Part shown: positions 23,462-32,113 of the stretch, one piece after another
Numbering within the stretch: position 1 is the stretch's first letter
How the letters are laid out: each line of letters starts with the position of its first letter
Source of the DNA: an uncultured beta proteobacterium
Lineage (GTDB): Bacteria; Pseudomonadota; Gammaproteobacteria; Burkholderiales; Burkholderiaceae_C
Reading direction: 5' to 3'
Assembly (NCBI GenBank): GCA_903909815.1
Contig: CAIVXG010000205.1
Span: 1-38,489, forward strand
DNA: 38,489 bases
The notes under the pieces: generated by a model
Databases searched by the model: none
What the model was told of the DNA's origin: nothing
What the model saw: the letters and a program-made list of their open reading frames with translations, nothing else
Program-made: the position numbers and the translations under genes

Positions 23462-25453
23462 ATGTATGGCAGAAAGCTGAATTTTTGGGGTTGGGTCGCG
23501 GCAGTGCTCGTTGCGGCCTGTTTGTCGGTTGGCGCAAGCGCCGCCGAAACTGGCGCGGGTCTGGGGAACAAGGTTTGCCTTTCATGCCACGACGGCACGT
23601 CCGGCAAGCTGCAGGGGGCAGGCGCAGAAGGTGCCAAACGCGAACTGCATGGGGTCCCGGTCGGCGCCTTCGCCAAGAGCGTTCACTCCGGCATGGAATG
23701 CATTGCCTGCCACCTGGAGATCACCGACAGCGTTGCCCCGCACAAAAGGGCGGTCGGGGAAAAGCGCCCTGACTGCGTGCAGTGTCACCAGCGGATGAAA
23801 GCGGCCTTGACCCAGGAAAAGGTCGCGGGTGAGCGGCGCCAGATTCAGGCCGTGTCCGACAACATCGACAGTTACAAGACGTCGTTGCATGCGCGGGTGA
23901 ACGCCGACGATCCCACTCGCTCCAACGCGTCGTGCAATGATTGCCACGACGTGCACAGCTTCAATGTGCCGGCACGTGGCACGCCCGAACGCACCGAGTG
24001 GCGCTTGGCGATTGCGGATCTGTGTGGCCGCTGCCACGAAGATCAGCTCAAGGTCTGGTCCAAGTCGGTCCATGGTCGCGAGGTTAAGCAAAAACACAAC
24101 GCTCAAGCCGCGGGTTGCGCAGACTGCCACACGGCGCACAGCGTCAAAGGCACTTCGTCGGATGGCGCAAAACTCGCCATCACGGCCAATTGCGGAACCT
24201 GCCACTCGAAGCAGTACGCATCCTATCGATCGACCTACCATGGTCAGGTCAACACCCTGGGCTACACCCAAACCGCGAAGTGTTTCGACTGCCATGGCAG
24301 CCACGATATCGAACCGCCCACGGATCCCAAGTCCAAGATGAACATCGAGAACCGCCTTGAGTCTTGCCAGGAATGTCACAGCGGCAAGAAAGCCATTCCC
24401 TTGGCGAGCGCGGGATTTACCAGTTTCAGCCCCCACGGAACTACCAACAACTTCAGCGCCTACCCGCAAATCTGGATCGCCAACAAGATCATGATCCAGC
24501 TGCTGCTGGGGACTTTTGGCTTCTTCTGGCTGCACACCCTGCTGTGGTTCTATCGGGAATTCAAGGAACGTCGGGAGCGCCAGTCGCAACCCCACGTCAA
24601 GCTTGATGCTCTGCCCGAGCTGCCCGTCAAACTCCAGGGCAAGCACTTTCAGCGTTTCAGCCGCACCTGGCGCATCGCGCATTTGACCTTCGCGCTGAGC
24701 CTGATGACGCTCACGATGACCGGCATACCGCTGTTCTATCCTCAGTCTCCCTGGGCCAAGCCGCTGATGATCCTGCTCAACGGTCCGCACACGGCCGGCC
24801 TGATCCACCGCGTGTCGGCGGTGATATTCGCCGGCGTGTTTTTCTGGCACCTGGTCTACATTCTTGTCAGGATCGGACGCGACTGGAAGAACTTCAAGAT
24901 ATTCGGGCCCAATTCCATGGTTCCTGGGCCGCAGGATTTGAAGGACATCGTCGCCATGTTTAAGTGGTTCCTCGGCAAGGCCCCACGGCCGGTGTTCGAC
25001 CGTTGGACCTATTGGGAGAAGTTTGACTACTGGGCACCGTTCTGGGGTGTCACCATCATCGGCGTCAGCGGCATCATGATGTGGGTTCCACACATCACGG
25101 CTCGATTTCTGCCGGGCTGGGTATTCAACGTGGCGGCGATCTTCCATAGTGAAGAGGCCTTCCTGGCGGTGGTGTTCCTGTTCACCGTGCACTTCTTCAA
25201 TAACCACTTCCGTCCCGACCGGTTCCCGCTGGATCGGGTCATGTTCACGGGCACGGTGACGCTGGAAGAACTGCAACACGATCACCCGCTGCAGTATCAG
25301 CGCCTGCTGGAGTCGGGCGAGCTGGAGCAGCACCTGGTCGATGCCCCATCGCCGACGTTTGTCAGGCTGTCAACCGTGCTTGGCTTCACGCTGATCGTGG
25401 TGGGTCTGACGCTGTTGACCTTGGTGGGGATCGGATTCTTCACCAGCGTGTAG
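23462..25453 (+). CDS. CbcL-like fusion of nonaheme cytochrome c and diheme cytochrome b (quinol oxidoreductase)
   Basis: The product has 663 residues. A signal or anchor segment (about 9-28) leads into a periplasmic domain with nine CXXCH motifs (Cys39, 80, 105, 158, 188, 219, 244, 274, 302). The C-terminal half has about six membrane helices (340-364, 405-425, 448-470, 525-545, 555-580, 637-660), with histidines suited to bind two b hemes (His407, 449, 463, 562, 577). It resembles the FdnI/HydC cytochrome b family. This is the layout of Geobacter CbcL, an inner-membrane quinol oxidase used for Fe(III) respiration at low potential. Here it would feed electrons from quinol to periplasmic carriers and MtrCAB. 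An AAGGA ribosome site precedes the ATG. A terminator follows. Orthology to CbcL is inferred from architecture, not alignment. Confidence 0.85.
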   Translation: MYGRKLNFWGWVAAVLVAACLSVGASAAETGAGLGNKVCLSCHDGTSGKLQGAGAEGAKRELHGVPVGAFAKSVHSGMECIACHLEITDSVAPHKRAVGEKRPDCVQCHQRMKAALTQEKVAGERRQIQAVSDNIDSYKTSLHARVNADDPTRSNASCNDCHDVHSFNVPARGTPERTEWRLAIADLCGRCHEDQLKVWSKSVHGREVKQKHNAQAAGCADCHTAHSVKGTSSDGAKLAITANCGTCHSKQYASYRSTYHGQVNTLGYTQTAKCFDCHGSHDIEPPTDPKSKMNIENRLESCQECHSGKKAIPLASAGFTSFSPHGTTNNFSAYPQIWIANKIMIQLLLGTFGFFWLHTLLWFYREFKERRERQSQPHVKLDALPELPVKLQGKHFQRFSRTWRIAHLTFALSLMTLTMTGIPLFYPQSPWAKPLMILLNGPHTAGLIHRVSAVIFAGVFFWHLVYILVRIGRDWKNFKIFGPNSMVPGPQDLKDIVAMFKWFLGKAPRPVFDRWTYWEKFDYWAPFWGVTIIGVSGIMMWVPHITARFLPGWVFNVAAIFHSEEAFLAVVFLFTVHFFNNHFRPDRFPLDRVMFTGTVTLEELQHDHPLQYQRLLESGELEQHLVDAPSPTFVRLSTVLGFTLIVVGLTLLTLVGIGFFTSV

Positions 25454-25504
25454 CACAAGCGGGCGGTGGACGTTTCCGTCCAGCGTCGAGTTGCATTGAC
25501 GCGC

Positions 25505-25537
25505 AGGGCAGGCCCAGATGGTCTGCCCTTGCTTTTT
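25505..25537 (+). terminator. Rho-independent terminator after the cytochrome cluster
   Basis: AGGGCAGGCC and GGTCTGCCCT form a 10-bp stem (one G-T pair) around the loop CAGAT, followed by TTGCTTTTT. It lies 51 bp after the CbcL-like stop codon and separates this cluster from pgi. Confidence 0.8.
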
Positions 25538-25703
25538 GGGCTGTAGCGATGATGTTCACGCGCGTCGGGCGCCGATGGCCGCTGAAACCCCATGCACCTT
25601 GCTCCGCGATAATCAGCGCCTAGTTCAGCCCGCCCTCACGTCATTCGCCGCCGTTGCGTCAGCGTGAGTCCACGCAAACACGCCTTCAATCTTCGTAGCT
25701 TCC

Positions 25704-27263
25704 ATGACCATTACCCAACGCCTCCGCTGTGATCAAACGCCCGCCTGGGCCGCATTGCAACACCGCTTCGCGGACACCGGCCGCAAGCTGGACCTGCGCG
25801 ACGCCTTTGCCGCCGACCCACAGCGCTTCACCGAATTCAGCCAGAGCGCGCCACATGTGTTTGCTGACCTGTCCAAGAATCTGATCGACGCGGCGACCCA
25901 GCAACTGCTGTTCGAACTGGCGCGCGAGTGCCGCCTGCAGCAGCACCGCGATGCCATGTTCGCGGGCGAAAAGATCAACCATACCGAGCAGCGTGCCGTG
26001 ATGCACTGGCTGCTGCGCAGCCCCCCAGGTGCCGCGGCAAAACATCTGGCGACCGAAGCGCAACAAGTGCACGCCACACTGGACGCGATGCTCGGATATG
26101 CCGAACGGGTGCGCGCTGACAGCGCCATCACCGATGTCGTCAACATCGGCATTGGCGGCTCCGATCTGGGGCCGCAGATGGCGGTGCTGGCGCTGGATGC
26201 ATTCGCCACCATGGGCAAACGCATTCACTTCGTCGCCAACGTCGATGGACATGAGTTGGCGGCTGTGCTTGCCCGCGTACGACCCGAGAGCACGCTGTTC
26301 CTGATCGCTTCCAAGACCTTCACCACGATCGAGACCATGACGAATGCGCGCTCCGCCAAACAGTGGTTCGAGAATCAGGGTGGTCAGAATATTGCGCGCC
26401 ACTTTGCTGCACTCACCACCAACGTGGCAGCGGCGAACGAATTCGGCATTGACACGACCTTTGGCTTTTGGGATTGGGTGGGTGGGCGCTATTCCATGTG
26501 GTCGGCCATCGGATTGCCCATCGCCATCGCTATCGGCGCAGCGGGCTTTCGCGATTTCCTGGCCGGGGCGCACGCCATGGACGAGCACTTTCGCGCTGCT
26601 GCGCTGGAGCAAAACCTGCCGGTGCGCCTGGCGTTGCTGGACATCTGGTACCGCAATTTTCACGGCTTCACCAGCCGCAGCATTGCGCCCTATCACAGCG
26701 CCTTGCGCCGCGTTCCTGCTTACCTGCAACAGCTTGAGATGGAGAGCAACGGCAAGCGCGTGGACGGCGCCGGTCAGGCGCTTCCCTTTGGCACTTCGCC
26801 CGTGTTGTGGGGCGAGCCCGGAACCAACGGACAGCACGCCTATTTCCAGATGCTGCATCAGGGTACGGACCGGGTGCCGCTGGAGTTTGTGGCGGTGAAG
26901 AAAGCGCGCCATGAGCTCGCAGGGCACCACTCGCAACTGCTGGCCAACGTGCTGGCACAGGCGCAGGCGCTGATGGTGGGAAAGGCCGATGACGGCGGGC
27001 ACCGCCACTTCCCCGGCAACCGCCCCAGCACGTTCCTGTTGCTGGACGATCTGACCCCGGCCAGCCTGGGCGCCTTGATCGCCCTGCAGGAACATCGCGT
27101 CTTTGTCAGCGGTGCACTGTGGGGCATCAACAGCTTCGACCAGTGGGGCGTGGAACTGGGCAAGGTGCTGGCGCGCGACATCGAACCGCGACTGCATTCG
27201 GGCGACGCCAGTGGGCTGGATGGCTCGACGGCAGGGTTGTTGCAGCGGCTGCGTAGTGTGTGA
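25704..27263 (+). CDS. pgi: Glucose-6-phosphate isomerase
   Basis: The product has 519 residues, slightly shorter than the E. coli enzyme. Family motifs are present: NIGIGGSDLGPQM, SKTFTTIETMTNA, GGRYSMWSAIGLP, GTNGQHAYFQMLHQG (active-site Glu/His region) and NSFDQWGVELGK with the catalytic lysine. It interconverts glucose 6-phosphate and fructose 6-phosphate. It stands alone between a terminator and a dispersed repeat. It adds to the sugar-phosphate genes here (zwf, hexR, afuABC), although the cytochrome cluster lies between. No HexR-like box was seen upstream. The ribosome site is weak. Confidence 0.97.
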   Translation: MTITQRLRCDQTPAWAALQHRFADTGRKLDLRDAFAADPQRFTEFSQSAPHVFADLSKNLIDAATQQLLFELARECRLQQHRDAMFAGEKINHTEQRAVMHWLLRSPPGAAAKHLATEAQQVHATLDAMLGYAERVRADSAITDVVNIGIGGSDLGPQMAVLALDAFATMGKRIHFVANVDGHELAAVLARVRPESTLFLIASKTFTTIETMTNARSAKQWFENQGGQNIARHFAALTTNVAAANEFGIDTTFGFWDWVGGRYSMWSAIGLPIAIAIGAAGFRDFLAGAHAMDEHFRAAALEQNLPVRLALLDIWYRNFHGFTSRSIAPYHSALRRVPAYLQQLEMESNGKRVDGAGQALPFGTSPVLWGEPGTNGQHAYFQMLHQGTDRVPLEFVAVKKARHELAGHHSQLLANVLAQAQALMVGKADDGGHRHFPGNRPSTFLLLDDLTPASLGALIALQEHRVFVSGALWGINSFDQWGVELGKVLARDIEPRLHSGDASGLDGSTAGLLQRLRSV

Positions 27264-27271
27264 TGAGTCGC

Positions 27272-27383
27272 GTCATTGCGAGGCCGAAGGCCGCGTTGCC
27301 GCATCGCTGTGCTCATCGCAATGACGAATTTGAATGCTTCTGTGGTCCGCCACCATGGATTGCCGCTCTCCGCTCGCAACGAC
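27272..27383. repeat. Compound dispersed palindromic repeat after pgi
   Basis: A first short unit (27272-27325) runs GTCATTGCGAGGCCGAAGGC ... CATCGCAATGAC. It is followed by a right-hand part with CATGGATTGCCGCTC and CGCTCGCAACGAC. The copy looks like a rearranged or nested form of the family. It begins 8 bases after the pgi stop and reads in frame into the next gene. Confidence 0.75.
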
Positions 27384-27416
27384 GGCCCAGGCCCGGTTCT
27401 GAGTGGGTCTGCGGTC

Positions 27417-28655
27417 TTGACGCTGCAGCAAGCACGCCAGCTGCAACTCGCGGCGCAGGGCTTGCTGACGCCACCTGCGAAAGAAGCCACGCCACTGGCC
27501 CTGCGCCGCTGCATCGAGCGCATGCAGCTGCTGCAGATCGACACCATTCACGTGGTGGCGCGCAGCCCGTATCTGGTGCTGTATTCGCGGCTCGGCTCCT
27601 ATCCTGCGCCCTGGCTGGACCAGGCCTTGGCGCAGGCGAAGATTTTCGAAACCTGGGCGCACGAGGCCTGCTTTGCACCTGTGGCCGACCTGGCGCTGCA
27701 TCGCGCCTACAACGCGCAATTGCGCCAGCACTGGGGCCTGGCTCGGGGCCAGCGCGTTGTTGCTGAGCAGCGCGCGCATCTGGACAAGCTGCTGGACCAT
27801 GTGCGTGTCAACGGGGCGGTCAAGTCGTCTGACTTCGAGCGCAAGGACGGGCGCGCCAGCGCCTGGTGGGGCTGGAAGGACGAGAAGGTATGGCTGGAAG
27901 CGCTGTTTGCCCAGGGCGAACTAATGGTGGCGCGGCGCGAGAGTTTTCAGCGCGTATACGATCTGCCGCAGCGTGTCTTTTCGGCGTTGGAGACGCTGCC
28001 TTCGCCTGATTCGAAGGACGTGCACCAGACCTTCATCGAGAAGGCGGTGACCGCCCTGGGCGTGACCCAGGCGCGCTGGGCGCACGACTACTTCCGCATC
28101 AAGCCGCGGCTCAAGGACGCCGACCTGGATGAACTCGTGGCACAGGGCAAGCTGCTGCGCATCGCCGTGCAGGGCTGGGATGCTCCGGGCTACGTGCACG
28201 CGTGCAACAAGACGCTGCTGCGACGGGCCCTGCAGGGTAAGTTGCAGGCCACGCACACCACGCTGCTGTCGCCCTTTGACCCGCTGATATGGGACCGCGC
28301 GCGCGCGCTGGCCATGTTCGACTTCGACTATCGGCTGGAGTGCTACACGCCTCAGGCCCAGCGCCGATATGGCTACTTTGTGTTGCCGCTGCTGCACCAT
28401 GGGCAACTGATTGGACGCGTGGATGCGAAAGCTCATCGCGCCCAGGGGCTGTTCGAGATCAAGGCGCTGTATCTGGAGTCGGGCGTGCGCATGGGTGAGG
28501 ACGACATCGGCGCCTTGGCGCGTGCGCTGCAAGCCTGCGCGCGATGGCATGGCACGCCCCAGGTGCTGCTGACGTGCACCGCGCCAGCGGCGGTGCTGGT
28601 CGCGCTGCAAAAGGCGTTGCGGCAGCTTGCGAGGGTGGCGGCCAGGCGCGATTGA
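27417..28655 (+). CDS. ycaQ: Winged-helix DNA glycosylase of the AlkX/YcaQ family
   Basis: The product has about 412 residues, matching YcaQ (about 410). The motif LLQIDTI (around 38-44) contains the Gln-Ile-Asp of the AlkX/YcaQ glycosylases; the related AlkZ has Gln-x-Gln. Further family features are TWAHEACFAPV, the WWGWKDEKVWLEALF segment and a C-terminal wing with SPFDPLIWDRARALAMF. YcaQ unhooks interstrand crosslinks and removes alkylated bases. The start is uncertain. The frame stays open through the upstream repeat with an ATG at 27321 inside it. I chose the TTG at 27417 because TLQQARQLQLAAQGLL is where family similarity begins. Confidence 0.85.
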   Translation: MTLQQARQLQLAAQGLLTPPAKEATPLALRRCIERMQLLQIDTIHVVARSPYLVLYSRLGSYPAPWLDQALAQAKIFETWAHEACFAPVADLALHRAYNAQLRQHWGLARGQRVVAEQRAHLDKLLDHVRVNGAVKSSDFERKDGRASAWWGWKDEKVWLEALFAQGELMVARRESFQRVYDLPQRVFSALETLPSPDSKDVHQTFIEKAVTALGVTQARWAHDYFRIKPRLKDADLDELVAQGKLLRIAVQGWDAPGYVHACNKTLLRRALQGKLQATHTTLLSPFDPLIWDRARALAMFDFDYRLECYTPQAQRRYGYFVLPLLHHGQLIGRVDAKAHRAQGLFEIKALYLESGVRMGEDDIGALARALQACARWHGTPQVLLTCTAPAAVLVALQKALRQLARVAARRD

Positions 28656-28706
28656 GTGGTTTTGACGCTACCATAGCGCCCAACTCTCGATCAAGGATTG
28701 TCGCGT

Positions 28707-30752
28707 ATGGACAAATGGAAGGCGGCTGACGTCACTCCTGATGCTTCGCCCGTGGGCAATGCTGCAGCGTCGACGCCGCTTTCTGAAGCATGGCGCGAAG
28801 CCCAGGCCCTGCACCGGACCGGTCATGCAGAGCGCGCGCAGCGCGGGTACGAGGAGGTGCTGGCGAGCGAACCCGATCACCCCGGCGCCCTGCATGGCTT
28901 GGGCCTGCTGCAGGCGCAGGCGCAGCATTGGCAGCGCGCGGTGGAACTGATGACGCGGGCAATCGCGCTCGCGCCGGATGCCGTGCTCCACAACAATCTT
29001 GGCAATGTGCGGGTCGCGTTGAAAGAATGGGATGCGGCCATCGCCAATTTCGATCTGGCCCTGGCCCTCACGCCCGATGCGCCGGAGATTTACAACAACC
29101 GTGGCAATGCGTTGCGCGGTGCAAGGCGGTTTGAGGCGGCCGTGGCCGACTATCAAAAAGCGATTGAATGCAAGCCGGATTTTGCCCAGGCCTACAACAA
29201 CCTGGGGGTTGCGCTGAGCGAGTTACGGCGTTTCCCGCAGGCCCTGGGCTGCTACGACAAGGCCATTGAATTGGCGCCGGATCAGGTGGAGTCGCACCAC
29301 AACCGGGGACATGCCTTGACCGAGTTGCAACAGTTGGCCGCGGCGATCAATAGCTACGACCGGGCATTGGCGCTGGCCCCCGACTACCCCTACCTGGAAG
29401 GACTTCGACTCGATGCCAAGATGCATATTTGCGACTGGCGCAATCTTGACTCCGAGCTGGCCCAATTGGAGGCGAAGATTGAGCGCGGTGAAAAAGTATG
29501 CCCACCCTTTGCCCTGCTCGCCCTGAGCGGATCTTTGCCGCTGCAACGCAAGTGCGCTGAAATTTGGGCGCATGCGTTCGACGATGTGAAGGATGTGCTG
29601 GGCCCGTTGGCCCGGCGCAGTCGACCCGGGCGCATCCGCATCGGCTATTTTTCTTCCGATTTCCAGCAACACGCCACGGCGTATTTGATCGCAGGACTAT
29701 TGGAACAGCACGATCGCAGCCAGTTCGAAGTCATGGCGTTCTCGTTTGGCCCCCGCAGCACCGACGACATGCGGCAACGATTGCAGGCGGGCTGCGACCA
29801 GTTTTTGGAAGTGGGGCACCTGAGCGACGTGGCAATCGCCGGCTTGAGCCGACACTGGGAAATTGACATTGCGGTCGATCTCAAGGGCTTCACGCAGGGC
29901 AGTCGCCCTGGCATTTTCGCCGCGAGAGCGGCAGCGGTCCAGGTCAGTTATCTCGGCTATCCCGCCACCATGGCCGCCGATTTCATAGATTATCTGATCG
30001 CCGACAACACGGTGATTCCGAGGGAACAGCGTGCGCAGTACGCGCAGAAGATAGTCACGATGGCGGGCAGCTACCAGGTCAATGACGAGCAACGTCGCAT
30101 TGCTGAGACTGTATTCACACGCGCCGAATGGGGTCTGCCCGAGCGCGGGTTTGTGTTCTGCTGCTTCAATAACAACTACAAGATAACGCCAGCCATATTC
30201 GCCCTCTGGATGAGGCTCCTCAAGCAAGTTGATGGGAGTGTGTTGTGGCTGTTGCAGGACAGCGCCGATGCGGCCGAGAACCTCAGAGGCGAGGCCGTGG
30301 CACGCGGCGTGGACGCCAGGCGTCTGGTTTTTGCGCGGCGCCTGCCCCAGGCCGAACATCTGGCGCGCCACCGGCTGGCGGACCTGTTCCTGGACACGTT
30401 TCCCTGCAATGCCCACACCACCGCCAGTGACGCTCTCTGGGCTGGCCTGCCGTTGCTGAGTTGCAGCACACAAGCCTTTGCGGGCCGCGTGGCGGCGAGT
30501 TTGCTCAAGGCCGTTGACCTGCCGGAATTGATATGTTCAAGCGCTCAGACCTACGAGGCCATCGCTTTGCGCCTGGCGCGCGATCCGGCGCAACTGCGCT
30601 CCATGCGGCAGCGCCTGGTGCAGGACCGTTCCACGGCGCCGTTGTTCAACACGGCGCTGTTCACGCGTCGCATCGAGGCCGCCTATGTGCAGATGTTGCA
30701 GCGCCAGCACGACGGCCTGGGGCCGGACCACATCCTCGTTGCCAACGCTTAA
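28707..30752 (+). CDS. TPR protein with O-GlcNAc transferase-like (SPINDLY/GT41) domain
   Basis: The product has 681 residues. Six or so TPR repeats fill about 28-230 (for example NNRGNALRGARRFEAAVADY and NNLGVALSELRRFPQAL). The C-terminal part (about 305-670) is the GT41 catalytic region, with IGYFSSDFQQHATAYL (the family's substrate-side His), VQVSYLGYPATMAA, FCCFNNNYKI and DTFPCNAHTTASDALWAG for UDP-sugar binding. Bacterial members glycosylate proteins such as flagellin or adhesins, but the target cannot be told here. No flagellar or glycan genes are adjacent. AAGGA lies 8 bases before the ATG at 28707. A TTG three codons earlier is less likely. Confidence 0.9.
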   Translation: MDKWKAADVTPDASPVGNAAASTPLSEAWREAQALHRTGHAERAQRGYEEVLASEPDHPGALHGLGLLQAQAQHWQRAVELMTRAIALAPDAVLHNNLGNVRVALKEWDAAIANFDLALALTPDAPEIYNNRGNALRGARRFEAAVADYQKAIECKPDFAQAYNNLGVALSELRRFPQALGCYDKAIELAPDQVESHHNRGHALTELQQLAAAINSYDRALALAPDYPYLEGLRLDAKMHICDWRNLDSELAQLEAKIERGEKVCPPFALLALSGSLPLQRKCAEIWAHAFDDVKDVLGPLARRSRPGRIRIGYFSSDFQQHATAYLIAGLLEQHDRSQFEVMAFSFGPRSTDDMRQRLQAGCDQFLEVGHLSDVAIAGLSRHWEIDIAVDLKGFTQGSRPGIFAARAAAVQVSYLGYPATMAADFIDYLIADNTVIPREQRAQYAQKIVTMAGSYQVNDEQRRIAETVFTRAEWGLPERGFVFCCFNNNYKITPAIFALWMRLLKQVDGSVLWLLQDSADAAENLRGEAVARGVDARRLVFARRLPQAEHLARHRLADLFLDTFPCNAHTTASDALWAGLPLLSCSTQAFAGRVAASLLKAVDLPELICSSAQTYEAIALRLARDPAQLRSMRQRLVQDRSTAPLFNTALFTRRIEAAYVQMLQRQHDGLGPDHILVANA

Positions 30753-30795
30753 GCCGTGCTGCAGTGGCCAGACAGCACCCCACCCCCGCGTGCGC

Positions 30796-31428
30796 TCAAA
30801 CCTTGGCCAGCTTATAGCGGCCCTTCTGGCCTTCAATCACTTGCTTGAAGGTGAGCAAACGCCGCAGGGCCAGGCCAATCGAGCCCAGCGGAATGCCCGC
30901 ACCCGATGCCATGTCGGCCTGCGTCAGTCGGGTCCAGCTCTTGCGATTCAACACGCTCGTCAGATAGTCCAGGGTTTTGACATCGTTGGCGCTCAGGCTG
31001 CCGACGCCGGCTGCTTCTGAACGTACCCGCACCGTGCCTGGCTTGGGCCCGCGCTTGGCGGCACCGGGCTTGAAGGCCACGTCTTCCACGCTTGAACTGT
31101 CGGCGTCGCTGCTGTGCGCGCTCGCCTTGTGGCGCGCGCTGTGCGGCAGAGCCATCAGTACGGCCGTCTCGGGCTGTGCCAGATCGGCAGCGGTTTGATA
31201 GATGGTCTTGAACTGTTCCTCGATCGCGCTCACCTCCTGCGCCAAACGGGACAGCGTCTTCCAACTCGCAAAAAGCTGGTCGTTGTCCACGCTATACGGC
31301 TGCTCGGCGATGGCCGCCATGACCCGTTGCGCGTGTTCGTTCACCGCGCCGACCAGTGCGTGCCGGGCCATATCGATAGATTGACCGGCCTGTTGAATGG
31401 CGGACAGGGTGGAGGGAGTTACGGACAT
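30796..31428 (-). CDS. Hypothetical protein with basic linker and possible winged-helix C-terminus
   Basis: The product has 210 residues and no family I recognise. Residues 1-85 look alpha-helical and may self-associate. Residues 100-140 form a low-complexity linker with a basic KRGPKPGTVRVR stretch. Residues 145-210 (LSANDVKTLDYLTSVL, then SWTRLTQADMASGAGIPLGSIGLALRRLL) look like a winged helix-turn-helix of the kind that ends many bacterial DNA-binding proteins. The ATG at 31428 has GGAG 8 bases upstream; a longer frame from 31485 has no ribosome site. It lies 84 bp downstream of the carboxymuconolactone decarboxylase-like gene on the same strand and converges with the TPR gene. A DNA-binding role is a guess from the shape. 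Confidence 0.7.
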   Translation of the reverse strand: MSVTPSTLSAIQQAGQSIDMARHALVGAVNEHAQRVMAAIAEQPYSVDNDQLFASWKTLSRLAQEVSAIEEQFKTIYQTAADLAQPETAVLMALPHSARHKASAHSSDADSSSVEDVAFKPGAAKRGPKPGTVRVRSEAAGVGSLSANDVKTLDYLTSVLNRKSWTRLTQADMASGAGIPLGSIGLALRRLLTFKQVIEGQKGRYKLAKV

Positions 31429-31512
31429 GAAAATATCTCCAGTCAAATAGTGGTATTCAAAGCGGAATTCGCATCCCCGCTTCATGGAACGATGCCGTAG
31501 TTTAATCGGCGC

Positions 31513-31890
31513 TCAGATACCCATCTCTTTGAAGACTTCCTTGGCATTTCGAAAACTGTCGATCGCCGCAGGTACGCCGCAGTAAATAGCGGTCTGCAAG
31601 AATACCTCCTGGATGTCGTCCTTGCTTAAACCGTTATTGATGGCTCCGCGCACATGGAGCTTGAGTTCGTGCGGCCGATTCAGTGCCGTGATCAGCGCCA
31701 GATTGATGATGCTGCGCGTGCGCCGGTCCAGTCCCGGGCGGTTCCAGATCTCGTTCCAGCAATACTCGGTCACGAGTTCCTGCATCGGTCGATTGAAGTC
31801 GTCGGCATTATTGATGGACGCATCGACGTATTCGGCACCCAATACTTCGCGTCGTGTCTTCAGGCCTCTTTCAAATGCTTCTTGGTTCAT
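31513..31890 (-). CDS. Carboxymuconolactone decarboxylase family protein (PcaC-like)
   Basis: The product has 125 residues, the length of single-domain PcaC. Conserved sequence includes ADDFNRPMQELVTEYCW, EIWNRPGLDRRTRS, ELKLHVRGAINNGLS with its histidine, and LQTAIYCGVPAAIDSF near the end. True PcaC decarboxylates 4-carboxymuconolactone in protocatechuate breakdown, but no other pca genes are nearby, so the substrate is unclear. The start at 31890 has AAGGA 6 bases upstream. A longer frame up to 32043 is not supported. A promoter with a palindrome over its -35 lies just upstream. Confidence 0.88.
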   Translation of the reverse strand: MNQEAFERGLKTRREVLGAEYVDASINNADDFNRPMQELVTEYCWNEIWNRPGLDRRTRSIINLALITALNRPHELKLHVRGAINNGLSKDDIQEVFLQTAIYCGVPAAIDSFRNAKEVFKEMGI

Positions 31891-31930
31891 GCTGCTTCCT
31901 TCAGGTAGTGGAGATGTCTGCAAGAATGGG

Positions 31931-31959
31931 AGTTTACAAAAGCTTGACATCGGTGTCAG
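31931..31959 (-). promoter_or_regulatory. Candidate sigma-70 promoter and operator for the PcaC-like gene
   Basis: On the minus strand, CTGACA (31959-31954), a 17-base spacer and TAAACT (31936-31931) form a plausible promoter about 40 bp before the start codon. A perfect inverted repeat TGACA-TCGG-TGTCA (31945-31958) overlaps the -35 and could be a repressor site. Confidence 0.45.
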
Positions 31960-32113
31960 GCATTGCGCGCTAAACTCGCCGCTCACCATGAGCGCCAGCG
32001 CCTGACATCCGGCGACTTCCCCGATCACTGACCCAGCGCCCATAGCACCCTATTGATGAAGTTGATGCAATGCCCCAAGCCCGGTTTGAAGCGATGACTC
32101 GCGAGGATTCGAC

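Noticed and set aside
23582-25333. 583-codon minus-strand open frame
   Set aside because: Antisense to the nonaheme/b-type fusion; no domain.
25686-27197. 503-codon minus-strand open frame
   Set aside because: Antisense to pgi, whose own motifs are clear.
27276-27416. N-terminal extension of the YcaQ-like protein
   Set aside because: It is translated repeat sequence with no similarity to the family; the conserved protein begins near 27417.
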